Below, piece after piece: positions 6,908 through 14,756 of a stretch of 27,236 bases of DNA (position 1 is its first letter; each line of letters begins with the position of its first letter). The notes under the pieces were generated by a model. That model searched no databases. It was not told the origin of the DNA and saw only the letters and a program-made list of their open reading frames with translations. The translations under genes and the position numbers were made by a program. Source of the DNA: Candidatus Pacearchaeota archaeon CG10_big_fil_rev_8_21_14_0_10_30_48 (GTDB lineage Archaea > Nanobdellota > Nanobdellia > Pacearchaeales > GW2011-AR1); assembly GCA_002763155.1 (NCBI GenBank), contig PFCU01000052.1, forward strand, positions 1 through 27,236, in the 5' to 3' direction.

Positions 6908-6952
6908 TCTTTCTTATCTTTAATTGTTATAATGATTTCCCTAATAAAATCT

Positions 6953-9355
6953 CTAACTCAACAATGCACTTGTTTTTTTCTTTAACTCTTCAATAAGTTC
7001 AGCTTTTCTTTTGTCTAAATCCGCTTTCTGTTGTTCGTCATGCTCTTTCAACTTAGCTTTAAATTCTCTTTTTAAATTTGATTTCATTCTTTCTTCTCTT
7101 ATTTTCAACTCATCAACCATTTGTTGGTGCGCTTTAGTAACTGCTTCTTTTTGAATTTTAATTCTCTCATTCTTAAATTTAGAATTCTCTTGTTCAGCCA
7201 TAAAATTAAATTTACCCATTAATTTCTTTTTTTCACTAGCTAAATTCAATGCATTTTCCTTTTCCTTTTCCAATAAAGATTTCTCATGAAGTTGTAAAGC
7301 TCTCTCCCGATTTTCATATTTATTTTGCAATGCTTTCAGATTGTTTTCAAATTTTTTCTTTTCCAATAAAACTTGGGATTTAATCTTTTTATCAAATTCC
7401 TCGTGAAGTTTTGCTTGCAATTCCTTAGTAAAATTAACTTTCGCTTTTTGTAAATTATTATTATATTCCTCAAGTAATTTAGTCTTAGCCTCTCTTCTCT
7501 CTCTAAATGAAAGAGATTTTAATTTATCTTTTTTTAATTTATATTCTGCATTCAATTTATTTTTATCTTGCTGAATTCTTTTCTTAACCTCGCTATCAAA
7601 ATGGTTTTGGAATTCTCTATTCAAACTATCGGTAACTTTTTGTACTTCTTTTTTATGAGACTCAATTAATTGATGTTTTTGATCTTCATGCTTAAGTCTT
7701 TCTTCTTCTTTAATTCTCATTCTTTCATTCATCAATTTTTTATTATAATTTCTTTGTTCATGTAAAAGCTGTAAAACTTTTCCTTTCTTTTCAGCTAATT
7801 GATATTTCATCTCAGAAATATTTTGATTCAAAGTAGAATTAATTTTTCGTTGTTTAGCTAATTCTTCTTCTAATTGTTTAGTGCGCTCATCTATTTCTTG
7901 TTCCATTAATTTTCTTTGTTGAATTGTAAAAGTTTCCATTTTACTTGTAAAATCTTTTTTAATTTCTTCATTAATCTTTTTACGATATTCTCTAACTTTT
8001 ATTACAATTTCGTCGTGAGCTTCTCTAGAAAGTTGATCTTTCAAAGACAATTTTATTTTATTCACATCACGAGTATTCTCACTTATTTGTTTTTTTAACA
8101 AAGCCATCTTAGAAGAATACTCTCTTTGATGAGTTCTTTTTGCTCTCTCAAGCTCTTTAAGTTTATTTTTCAATAACTTATGTTCTTTAGATTTATTAAA
8201 ACCAGCATGAGAAATTTTTTCCTTTAGTTTTTTCTCAAGTTGTTTCTTTCTTATCTCTAAATTATCTTGTTTGTTTTGGTATCCCTGTTCAAGTCCCTCC
8301 AATTTAGATTTAACCTCTTTTTCCCCCATCTTTTTTTGATTATTCATTTCCTGAACTAATCGAGTTTTAAATTTCGATTCCAGAGCATCTTTCTGTTTTT
8401 CAAATTCTGATTGGTACCTTTCTTTCATTTTACTAATGTAATAATAATCTATCTTCGTTCTTTCAGCATCAAATTTTTTCTTTAATTCTTCAGAAAATCG
8501 TCGTTGAATTTCTTTTTTTAAATCATTAGCAACTCTCGCTTCATACAAATCTTGCAATTGAGATTTTTTAAGAGAGTATTCTTTATTCAATTCTTGAATT
8601 TTCTTTTTATCAGCTTCGGTTCTAAGTCCATAATCAGAAACTAATTTATTTTCTCTAAGTCCATAATCAGAGGCCAATTTAGTTTTCTTAATTTCATAGT
8701 CTTTAGAAAGTTTCTTTTCCATATCAACATAGTGAGCGTCCAATGCACGTCTTCGAAGTTCCAAATCATTTCTTAATTGATTGTTTAATTCTTTTTCTCT
8801 ATTTTTAACACGATCAGAAAGTTCTAATTTAAGTCCATAAATAAAATTATTAAAATTCTCGTCTACAACAAACCCTACCTTATTATCTACTTTTCTTTTA
8901 TCCTTTAAATCCTCATCAATTTTTGATTTCAAATCTTTAATTTCTTTTTTTAATTCAATATTTTTCTCCTCTATGCGAGTATCAATATTATCTACTCTTC
9001 TTGAAATTTTTATATTTGATTTTTCAATACTATCGTCTAAAATATCAACTTTTTTTGAAATTACTTTAATTGGAGATTTTCTTTTAACCTCTCGTTTCTT
9101 TCTAATTTCCGTTCTTAATCGTCTTATTCTACTTTCTAATTCAGGGAGGGCAGAAGTATCTTTCAAACGTGATTTAATAATTCCAACTTCTTTTTCAAAA
9201 CCCTTGGTTAAATTTTTAGACTCAAGAGAACTAATCTCATGTTTAAATTCTTCAAGACGATTTACTTTTTCTTGAAAAGCATAAAAATCTTTTTGCAAAG
9301 CTTGTTTATCATTCTTTTTTCTATTAGAACCTTTTTTTATTTTTTTCTTCACCAT
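6953..9355 (-). CDS. Large cytosolic coiled-coil protein (800 aa)
   Basis: Nearly the whole length is Lys/Glu/Arg-rich heptad sequence, consistent with several hundred residues of coiled coil. A Lys-rich N-terminus (1-18) precedes it. A short less helical segment, VGFVVDENFNNFIYGL (near residues 160-175), is the only clear break. There is no Walker A or B motif, so it is not an SMC or Rad50 ATPase. No signal peptide or membrane segment is present, which places it in the cytosol. Around residues 222-245 a unit with SDYGLR is repeated in tandem (ASDYGLRENKL / VSDYGLRTEA), reflecting a DNA duplication. It follows the giant surface-protein gene on the same strand. A filament or scaffold role, perhaps meeting the basic tail of that protein, is inference. 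Its promoter region is duplicated. Confidence 0.8.
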   Translation of the reverse strand: MVKKKIKKGSNRKKNDKQALQKDFYAFQEKVNRLEEFKHEISSLESKNLTKGFEKEVGIIKSRLKDTSALPELESRIRRLRTEIRKKREVKRKSPIKVISKKVDILDDSIEKSNIKISRRVDNIDTRIEEKNIELKKEIKDLKSKIDEDLKDKRKVDNKVGFVVDENFNNFIYGLKLELSDRVKNREKELNNQLRNDLELRRRALDAHYVDMEKKLSKDYEIKKTKLASDYGLRENKLVSDYGLRTEADKKKIQELNKEYSLKKSQLQDLYEARVANDLKKEIQRRFSEELKKKFDAERTKIDYYYISKMKERYQSEFEKQKDALESKFKTRLVQEMNNQKKMGEKEVKSKLEGLEQGYQNKQDNLEIRKKQLEKKLKEKISHAGFNKSKEHKLLKNKLKELERAKRTHQREYSSKMALLKKQISENTRDVNKIKLSLKDQLSREAHDEIVIKVREYRKKINEEIKKDFTSKMETFTIQQRKLMEQEIDERTKQLEEELAKQRKINSTLNQNISEMKYQLAEKKGKVLQLLHEQRNYNKKLMNERMRIKEEERLKHEDQKHQLIESHKKEVQKVTDSLNREFQNHFDSEVKKRIQQDKNKLNAEYKLKKDKLKSLSFRERREAKTKLLEEYNNNLQKAKVNFTKELQAKLHEEFDKKIKSQVLLEKKKFENNLKALQNKYENRERALQLHEKSLLEKEKENALNLASEKKKLMGKFNFMAEQENSKFKNERIKIQKEAVTKAHQQMVDELKIREERMKSNLKREFKAKLKEHDEQQKADLDKRKAELIEELKKKTSALLS

Positions 9356-9451
9356 TATGTAAATTGTTCCTGCGATTTATATTTGAAAATGTTTTTCATT
9401 TGATTATGTAAATTATTCCTGCGATTTATATTTGAAAATGTTTTTCATTTG
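9354..9451 (-). repeat. 49-bp tandem duplication covering the coiled-coil gene promoter
   Basis: Positions 9354-9402 and 9403-9451 are the same 49-bp unit with one difference (g9366 against a9415). A decayed third start follows (ATTATGTAAA at 9452). Each unit carries an A/T box (AAATATAA on the minus strand, 9377-9384 in the inner copy, 25.5 nt from the ATG at 9355). The gene therefore has two tandem promoters. The outer one would give a leader of about 49 nt. Confidence 0.8.
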
Positions 9452-9550
9452 ATTATGTAAAATTTTTAAATTTTATATTTGAAGGGATTTCGCATCAAAT
9501 TTCCCTCTCTTTTATTACTAAAGTTAAGTTAAATTTATTTATAAAACTAA
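9452..9550 (-). other. 3' flank of the giant gene
   Basis: AT-rich spacer. AGGGATTT (9482-9489) and AAATTTCCCT (9496-9505) can form an 8-bp stem with a 2-nt bulge about 50-70 nt past the giant gene's stop. It is a possible transcript end. Nothing else is seen. Confidence 0.3.
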
Positions 9551-12500
9551 CTATGCTCCTGGATTCCTCCCTTCATACCTATCTAGCTTCTTTTGAAGAA
9601 GAGTAGTTCCATAATAACCTTTCTCTTTCCACTCTCTTAATTTTCTTCTAAGGTCTTCAGCTTCTCTCTTAGAAATTTGTTTCTTCTTTATTTTTCTATG
9701 ATATTCTTTCATCTCTTTCTTAGCTTTTCTTTTTTCGTGTCTCTTAATTTTCCTCTTAGCTTTTTTATGTGCTCTATTTTCAATAAACAATCTAAAGAAA
9801 CTTCTATGATTTCTTTTTTTCGAAAGTCTCTCTCTTAATTTATCTTCTTTGAGTTTTAATTGCTCATTTCTCTTTCTTTCATAAACTATACGTCTTTCTT
9901 CTCTTAATTTAATCCTCTCTCTTTTCTTCAATTCTCTTTCTTTTCTCTTCTCTATTTTTCTTAACTCTTTTTCTTTTTTCTTTTCTTCTTTAATTCTTTT
10001 AGCTCTTACTTGATTAAATTCTCTTAAAGATTTTTTCTTAGCTCTCCTTATTTTTATTCTACTTAGAAGAGAAGAGAAGAAACTTTTTTGTCTTCTCCTC
10101 TTCTCAACTTTCACCCTTTCACTCTCTCTTTTTCTAAGCTCTCGTTGAGAGTCTTTTCTTTCCCTTGCTAATTGTCTTTCACGTCTTATCCTATTTTGAT
10201 ATAATTCACGACGTGATCTTGCAAGGCGTGCACTTTTTCGTACATTAGTAACAACTCTCACTAAGCTATGTTCAAGAGAGACTGTTCCATAGTATCCTCT
10301 TTTTTTCCAATCACGTAGTTTATTTCCAAGTCTTGAATAAGGCTTAGGCGTTCTTGGAACATAAATTTTAGGTTCACTAACTTTTGGTTTCGCAGTTCTA
10401 ATTCTTCTAATTCTTCTACCAAATTCGATATGCACATGAGGCATTCTAAATCTAAGCAATCTAATTCTAGGAAGATTAAATCTAGACATATTAATTCTAT
10501 ACACTCTAATTTTTCTAACTCCTTCCTTAGGCAAGTCAAGTAATTCATCTCTATATCTATAAATGCTATAAATTATCAATAATAATAGTAAAATCCAAAG
10601 ACTTATTTTTATTGGATATATATAATCGAGATAAGTTCCTTCTTCAATACACTCTCCACAAATTCCTCCGCAGTCTACACCAATTTCATCAAAGTTTTTA
10701 ACACCATCAAAACAATAACTACACATTCCTTCATATTCTGTAGCAATAAAACCAATCTCAACTTTTTTCACATTATTAATTGATCTTTCTTTTATCCTAC
10801 TTACTAAATCATTTGTTTCAACATCATAAATTTCAATATAATTTTCAAAACACCATTCTTTTTGTTCAATCCTAACAGGAAGAGATGCATTACACTCTCT
10901 TTTTTCAATTATAGAATCTTCCTCGTCGATACAATTAGTTATCTCTTCACAAAGCCGACTTTCAGTTCCAGTTAATGAAACTTTCCCGTATAAAAGATTA
11001 CCAATATCATAATTTACATTACACTCTCCCCAACTCTCACACTGATAATCTGGAATACAAGAACACTCTTTTTTCAGAGGTTTATTCAAATCAGTTCCAC
11101 AACTATTCAAATCCTCACATTCATCTGCATATTTGAATTCTCCATCACATTGAGTCCAAGAACAATACCAATTTTCATTACAATCTTCTTTTAACCCATC
11201 GACAACATTAATTTCCCATACTCTAGTTTCAATACTTCCTTCAACATTCACTTCAACCTTTATTTGAGAATTTTTACTAAACATATAATCGAAAGAACTT
11301 GATAAACTGCCGACACCTGAAATACCTTTATTGAACACTCCATCAATATACCATTTTACTTCAATCAAAGAATCCTGCGTATCACTAATTGTTACAGAAA
11401 AATCAACAGGAGTATTATTTGCTAAAGTTAAAAATAAATTTTGAGGAGAATATTCTATTTGCAATCCTACAATACACATTTGAGTTTCAGGATATATTTC
11501 TGGATCAATAGCAACACCACAAGCATTTAGATCTGTACAAGTCCTAATCTGCATTCCTTCTCTACTTACAATTATTGTTCCAGAATCTTCAGGAGATAAA
11601 AATAGTCCTGAATTAAAATCAAAAATTTCATTATCTCCAAGAGGAATTTCTTTAGTAATTGGCGTCGATGAAATAGTCCCCTTAACATTATCCAATAAAA
11701 TTTCGTCAACTTTTATTGTATGCATTTCTAATTCAGTTGTAGATAAATTTGTAGAAATTTTATTTATTGTTAGAATAACTTTATCTCCTTGCTGTTTATC
11801 GTATACAACTTGTAATTTATCTCCCTTATTAATTTCCACTTCCCTTATTTCTCCAACACCCATAAGAACTTGTCCGGGGTTAAGAGAAACCTCTACATTT
11901 GAATTATTTCCTACAGTTGTATTATTTCCAGTTTGATTAATTGGAGGTGAAAGAATAATTGGCTCTTCAATTTTACAAACATTTGAACATCCATCTCCTT
12001 CTAAAGTATTTCCATCATCACAAAATTCTCCTTCGTCAATAACTGAATTTCCACAAACAATTTCTGGAAGTTGAACACATTTAACATCACATGAACCGCC
12101 ACAATCAATTCCTTCTTCATTTCCGTCCTTTATTCCATTAAAACAATATTTCAAAACACATTGCCCTTCTACACAAGATTCAGAATTAGAACATGAACTT
12201 TGTTTCGCCCATAAATTAATTCCTTTTTTATTTGGTTGACAAAGATTAGGAATATTAGCTATACAAGTTCTTTGACCTATCTCGCAAACATTTGAATCTT
12301 TATCTTTTCCAGAAATACAATCACCTTCTGAACAAACATCTCCTCTAGAACATTTTAAATTGCTTCCCCATTTCAAACAACCATTCAAATCTTCACAAAT
12401 TTTATGTTGATTAGTTGAAGTGCATAATGAAACTCCCTCGACATCACAAGCATCATCTTGAGAACAAACAAAATCTCCACTTCCAGAACAACTCATTCCT

Positions 12501-14521
12501 GTTGGAACATTTTTATTTTTCCATAAATTAATTAGTGCTCCAAAAAATCTAAATTTCTTTCTTTGAATACACTCTTGATAAATATTTTGTTTAGAAGGAT
12601 GACACTGAATATCTCCTACCTCACAAATATCCGATGTTTTTTGTTCTTCTAAAATATTTGGTAAAAGTTTTTTATTTAATAATTCCTCAAATAAAAATCC
12701 AGACATCGGTCCACTTACAACTGCAGGTTCTATTTCTGGTTTGAAATTTGCATCTAAAGAAATTCCTTGTGTTGGAGGAGATAAATTTGTTCCCACTTCA
12801 CAACTATTCCAACCAGTACACTCCCAATCAGGTATGCAACCACAAGTTCTTATTTCATTTTCAGTATTACCACATCCATCCCCTCTTGTTCTTGTTTCTT
12901 GAGTTCCATTACAAGTTCCCCAGGCACTCCAAGCTCCCCAAGAAGGAACACAACTTTCTCCTTTATTGTGAACCAAAAAATCATTTGCAAAAAATACATT
13001 ATATTCATTAATTGATTTTAAATTATATGTTTGAATTTCTCCATGATAATATTCTATACTATCTACACTTACCCAATCCCCCTCACTTATAAAAAACTTA
13101 TCTCCAATTTCAAGGTCATAAATTGTTAATCCATTAAGTTTAGATTTCCCTATATCTATCTCAGTTTTTTCTTTAGTAATTGCTGCCCATCCCAAATCCC
13201 CGTTTTGTTTTAAAACATAAAAAGGATGTTCATCTGTAACATTAATCTTATTATTTATTGAATAGAAACCTTCTCTAATAGGGGATTCTAATTCCAAAAC
13301 TTTGGCAGAGGTAACTTCACCAGCAACTAAATCATAAGATTTAACCTCTTCCCCGATCCGAACATCTTCAATATTTTTAGAAGTTCCATCAGCCATTAAA
13401 ATTTTTGTTCCAGCAGGAAAACAGCTAGTATCACCATCACCATCAGTACAACTCTGGGTTTCAACTTGAGTACAACTTGTGCTATCTGTTTTTGATCTGG
13501 TTTGAATTCCTGAAGCACAAGCACTCCAATCACCAAATGCCCCAAAGTCTCCTGTACAAATCGCAGCATCGGCATGAACAGCTGTACTAATAAAATCACT
13601 AAAGTTATTATCACTAATCAAAACATCCCATCTTACTTGAGAACCAAAACTTTTATTCACGGTTACATTAACTGCATAAGTCCCTAAACCAGTTCGAGTT
13701 ATATTTCTTAAAGAATTCCCAGGGTAAAAAAAATCCCCATTAGTATAAACTGTTTCCGCCGCATTTGTCGCATTCGCACTAATATTCAAAGGATCATACT
13801 GAGAAGTACCAGTCTCATTAATTTTAGCAAGACTAATTGTCAGTGTAGCATTATCTCCGTCGTAATAACAAGTTGAAATCGAAGGGGCGCAACCAGATGT
13901 CCTTAAATTCCCCATTGTCAAAGTAGTCAAATAACGAATAAGAGAAACATTTACTTCAGACCGTGCAACAACAATACTATCACTAGTAGGAATAGAATAA
14001 TTAACTGAAATATTTCTTGAGCTTACAGATAATGAAGATTTAGTAAGATTAGAAGTGCACTGCCCAGAAGAATTTGTAACCGCTGTGCCAAATAAAACTC
14101 CGTCGTCATAAAAGTAACAAGTCGCCCCTGAAAAACCACTCAAAGTTAAATTATCATAAACATTTGCCGTAAAATTCACAACATTCGGAACATAACCTTT
14201 ATCATCTTCTCCGGCAACAACATCATTACCTCGAATAATCTTATCAAAATTTAAATGTGAAGTAATATTAATAATCAATGATTTATCAACACTTAAAATT
14301 CCAAATCTTCCTGCTAAATTAGTTGAAACATATTGTCCGACAGATTGAATACCTCCGACAACTCTTTGACTAAAACTTGTTGAAGAGGTATTTCCATCGG
14401 AAAAAGAATCCACTTTATTATCACTTGAATAACTAGAAGATGTTCCCTGAAACGCAGAAACCAATACAAATAACATCAAAAGAACAATTACCGATAAAAC
14501 AACTAATTTATTTCTTTTCAT
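9551..14521 (-). CDS. Giant surface protein with internal Hint domain and basic cytoplasmic tail (1656 aa)
   Basis: Order of parts: signal peptide (1-25, LVVLSVIVLLMLFVLVSA core); Ig-like, NxS/T-rich strands (about 45-320); a thrombospondin-like Cys/Trp module (about 323-357); a Hint domain (C367-N519); more W-x-x-W-x-x-C modules (about 524-580); a Cys-rich stretch (about 620-815); a myxococcus-type CGNSVIDEGEFCDDGN repeat (about 822-849); a beta-rich part; further Cys modules (about 1105-1295) that include two DCGG.C repeats; a membrane segment (about 1304-1324, ISLWILLLLLIIYSIY); and a Lys/Arg-rich tail of about 330 aa. The C-terminus is thus cytosolic. The tail contains L-R-[DE]-W-K-x-[KR]-G-Y-Y-G-T twice (1402-1413, 1628-1639). 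A GAGGTG Shine-Dalgarno four bases upstream supports the start, which overlaps the end of the RHH gene by 14 bp. The role, perhaps adhesion or sensing, is unknown. Confidence 0.85.
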   Translation of the reverse strand: MKRNKLVVLSVIVLLMLFVLVSAFQGTSSSYSSDNKVDSFSDGNTSSTSFSQRVVGGIQSVGQYVSTNLAGRFGILSVDKSLIINITSHLNFDKIIRGNDVVAGEDDKGYVPNVVNFTANVYDNLTLSGFSGATCYFYDDGVLFGTAVTNSSGQCTSNLTKSSLSVSSRNISVNYSIPTSDSIVVARSEVNVSLIRYLTTLTMGNLRTSGCAPSISTCYYDGDNATLTISLAKINETGTSQYDPLNISANATNAAETVYTNGDFFYPGNSLRNITRTGLGTYAVNVTVNKSFGSQVRWDVLISDNNFSDFISTAVHADAAICTGDFGAFGDWSACASGIQTRSKTDSTSCTQVETQSCTDGDGDTSCFPAGTKILMADGTSKNIEDVRIGEEVKSYDLVAGEVTSAKVLELESPIREGFYSINNKINVTDEHPFYVLKQNGDLGWAAITKEKTEIDIGKSKLNGLTIYDLEIGDKFFISEGDWVSVDSIEYYHGEIQTYNLKSINEYNVFFANDFLVHNKGESCVPSWGAWSAWGTCNGTQETRTRGDGCGNTENEIRTCGCIPDWECTGWNSCEVGTNLSPPTQGISLDANFKPEIEPAVVSGPMSGFLFEELLNKKLLPNILEEQKTSDICEVGDIQCHPSKQNIYQECIQRKKFRFFGALINLWKNKNVPTGMSCSGSGDFVCSQDDACDVEGVSLCTSTNQHKICEDLNGCLKWGSNLKCSRGDVCSEGDCISGKDKDSNVCEIGQRTCIANIPNLCQPNKKGINLWAKQSSCSNSESCVEGQCVLKYCFNGIKDGNEEGIDCGGSCDVKCVQLPEIVCGNSVIDEGEFCDDGNTLEGDGCSNVCKIEEPIILSPPINQTGNNTTVGNNSNVEVSLNPGQVLMGVGEIREVEINKGDKLQVVYDKQQGDKVILTINKISTNLSTTELEMHTIKVDEILLDNVKGTISSTPITKEIPLGDNEIFDFNSGLFLSPEDSGTIIVSREGMQIRTCTDLNACGVAIDPEIYPETQMCIVGLQIEYSPQNLFLTLANNTPVDFSVTISDTQDSLIEVKWYIDGVFNKGISGVGSLSSSFDYMFSKNSQIKVEVNVEGSIETRVWEINVVDGLKEDCNENWYCSWTQCDGEFKYADECEDLNSCGTDLNKPLKKECSCIPDYQCESWGECNVNYDIGNLLYGKVSLTGTESRLCEEITNCIDEEDSIIEKRECNASLPVRIEQKEWCFENYIEIYDVETNDLVSRIKERSINNVKKVEIGFIATEYEGMCSYCFDGVKNFDEIGVDCGGICGECIEEGTYLDYIYPIKISLWILLLLLIIYSIYRYRDELLDLPKEGVRKIRVYRINMSRFNLPRIRLLRFRMPHVHIEFGRRIRRIRTAKPKVSEPKIYVPRTPKPYSRLGNKLRDWKKRGYYGTVSLEHSLVRVVTNVRKSARLARSRRELYQNRIRRERQLARERKDSQRELRKRESERVKVEKRRRQKSFFSSLLSRIKIRRAKKKSLREFNQVRAKRIKEEKKKEKELRKIEKRKERELKKRERIKLREERRIVYERKRNEQLKLKEDKLRERLSKKRNHRSFFRLFIENRAHKKAKRKIKRHEKRKAKKEMKEYHRKIKKKQISKREAEDLRRKLREWKEKGYYGTTLLQKKLDRYEGRNPGA
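12965..13423 (-). other. Hint (intein-like self-processing) domain inside the giant protein
   Basis: Block A begins CFPAGTKILMADG with C367 directly after Ser. Block B is NVTDEHPFYVL, with the TxxH-type Thr and His. The end is FFANDFLVHNKG with H518 and N519. The 153-aa length suits a mini-intein-like Hint fold without an endonuclease. The residue after Asn is Lys520, not Cys, Ser or Thr, so ordinary protein splicing is not expected. N-terminal cleavage through the Cys thioester, or Asn cyclisation, remains possible, as in bacterial intein-like domains. Confidence 0.85.
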
Positions 14522-14666
14522 CTGTCACCTCATTTAATAATTTAATCACAGCCTTATCTATAAAGTTTTTTACACTCGGATAATCAAATCGATTGTTATT
14601 TTTAGAAATAAATTTTTCAATACGTCCTTTTAATTCACCATCAATTTTTACAGGTTTGTCTTTCAT
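14508..14666 (-). CDS. Small ribbon-helix-helix-type regulator (52 aa)
   Basis: A short gene easily missed for its size. It begins MKDKPVKIDGELKGRIEKFI, giving a strand then a helix. It continues SKNNNRFDYPSVKNFIDKAV and IKLLNEV, giving the second helix. Strand-helix-turn-helix with 'YPSVKNFIDKAV' is the pattern of archaeal RHH (CopG/MetJ-like) DNA-binding proteins. The upstream 40 bp are four 10-bp iterons, which strongly supports a DNA-binding autoregulator. The gene ends 14 bp inside the giant surface-protein gene, whose Shine-Dalgarno lies within it, so the two are translationally coupled. A weak TAATTTAA box inside the iterons (14688-14695) is 25.5 nt from the ATG. Confidence 0.72.
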   Translation of the reverse strand: MKDKPVKIDGELKGRIEKFISKNNNRFDYPSVKNFIDKAVIKLLNEVTDEKK

Positions 14667-14670
14667 ACTA

Positions 14671-14710
14671 AGTTACTATTAGTTACTTTAAATTACTTAA
14701 AGTTACATAG
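14671..14710 (-). repeat. Four phased 10-bp iterons upstream of the RHH gene
   Basis: Read on the plus strand: AGTTACTATT, AGTTACTTTA, AATTACTTAA, AGTTACATAG, end to end with an exact 10-bp period. Each shares the core (A/G)TTAC. One repeat per helical turn puts all cores on one DNA face, as expected for cooperative RHH dimers. They occupy positions 5-44 upstream of the start codon and cover the likely TATA/initiation region. Confidence 0.75.
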
Positions 14711-14719
14711 AAAAAAGAG

Positions 14720-14727
14720 TTTATAAA
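14720..14727 (-). promoter_or_regulatory. Alternative TATA box upstream of the RHH-giant operon
   Basis: TTTATAAA, palindromic, 57.5 nt from the RHH start. If used, transcription would begin near 14698 within iteron 3, giving a leader of about 32 nt that contains the first iterons. It competes with the weaker box embedded in the iterons at 14688-14695. Confidence 0.45.
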
Positions 14728-14756
14728 TTTATTGAGGATGAAGATTTTATTGAAAT

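Noticed and set aside
7916..9275. Plus-strand ORFs 7916-8098 and 8973-9275
   Set aside because: Antisense shadows of the Lys/Glu-rich coiled-coil gene. Hydrophobic translation is expected from its complement.
10261..13614. ORFs 10261-10548 (minus), 12748-13011 (plus), 13396-13614 (minus)
   Set aside because: All overlap the giant surface-protein gene, which has continuous domains through these positions.
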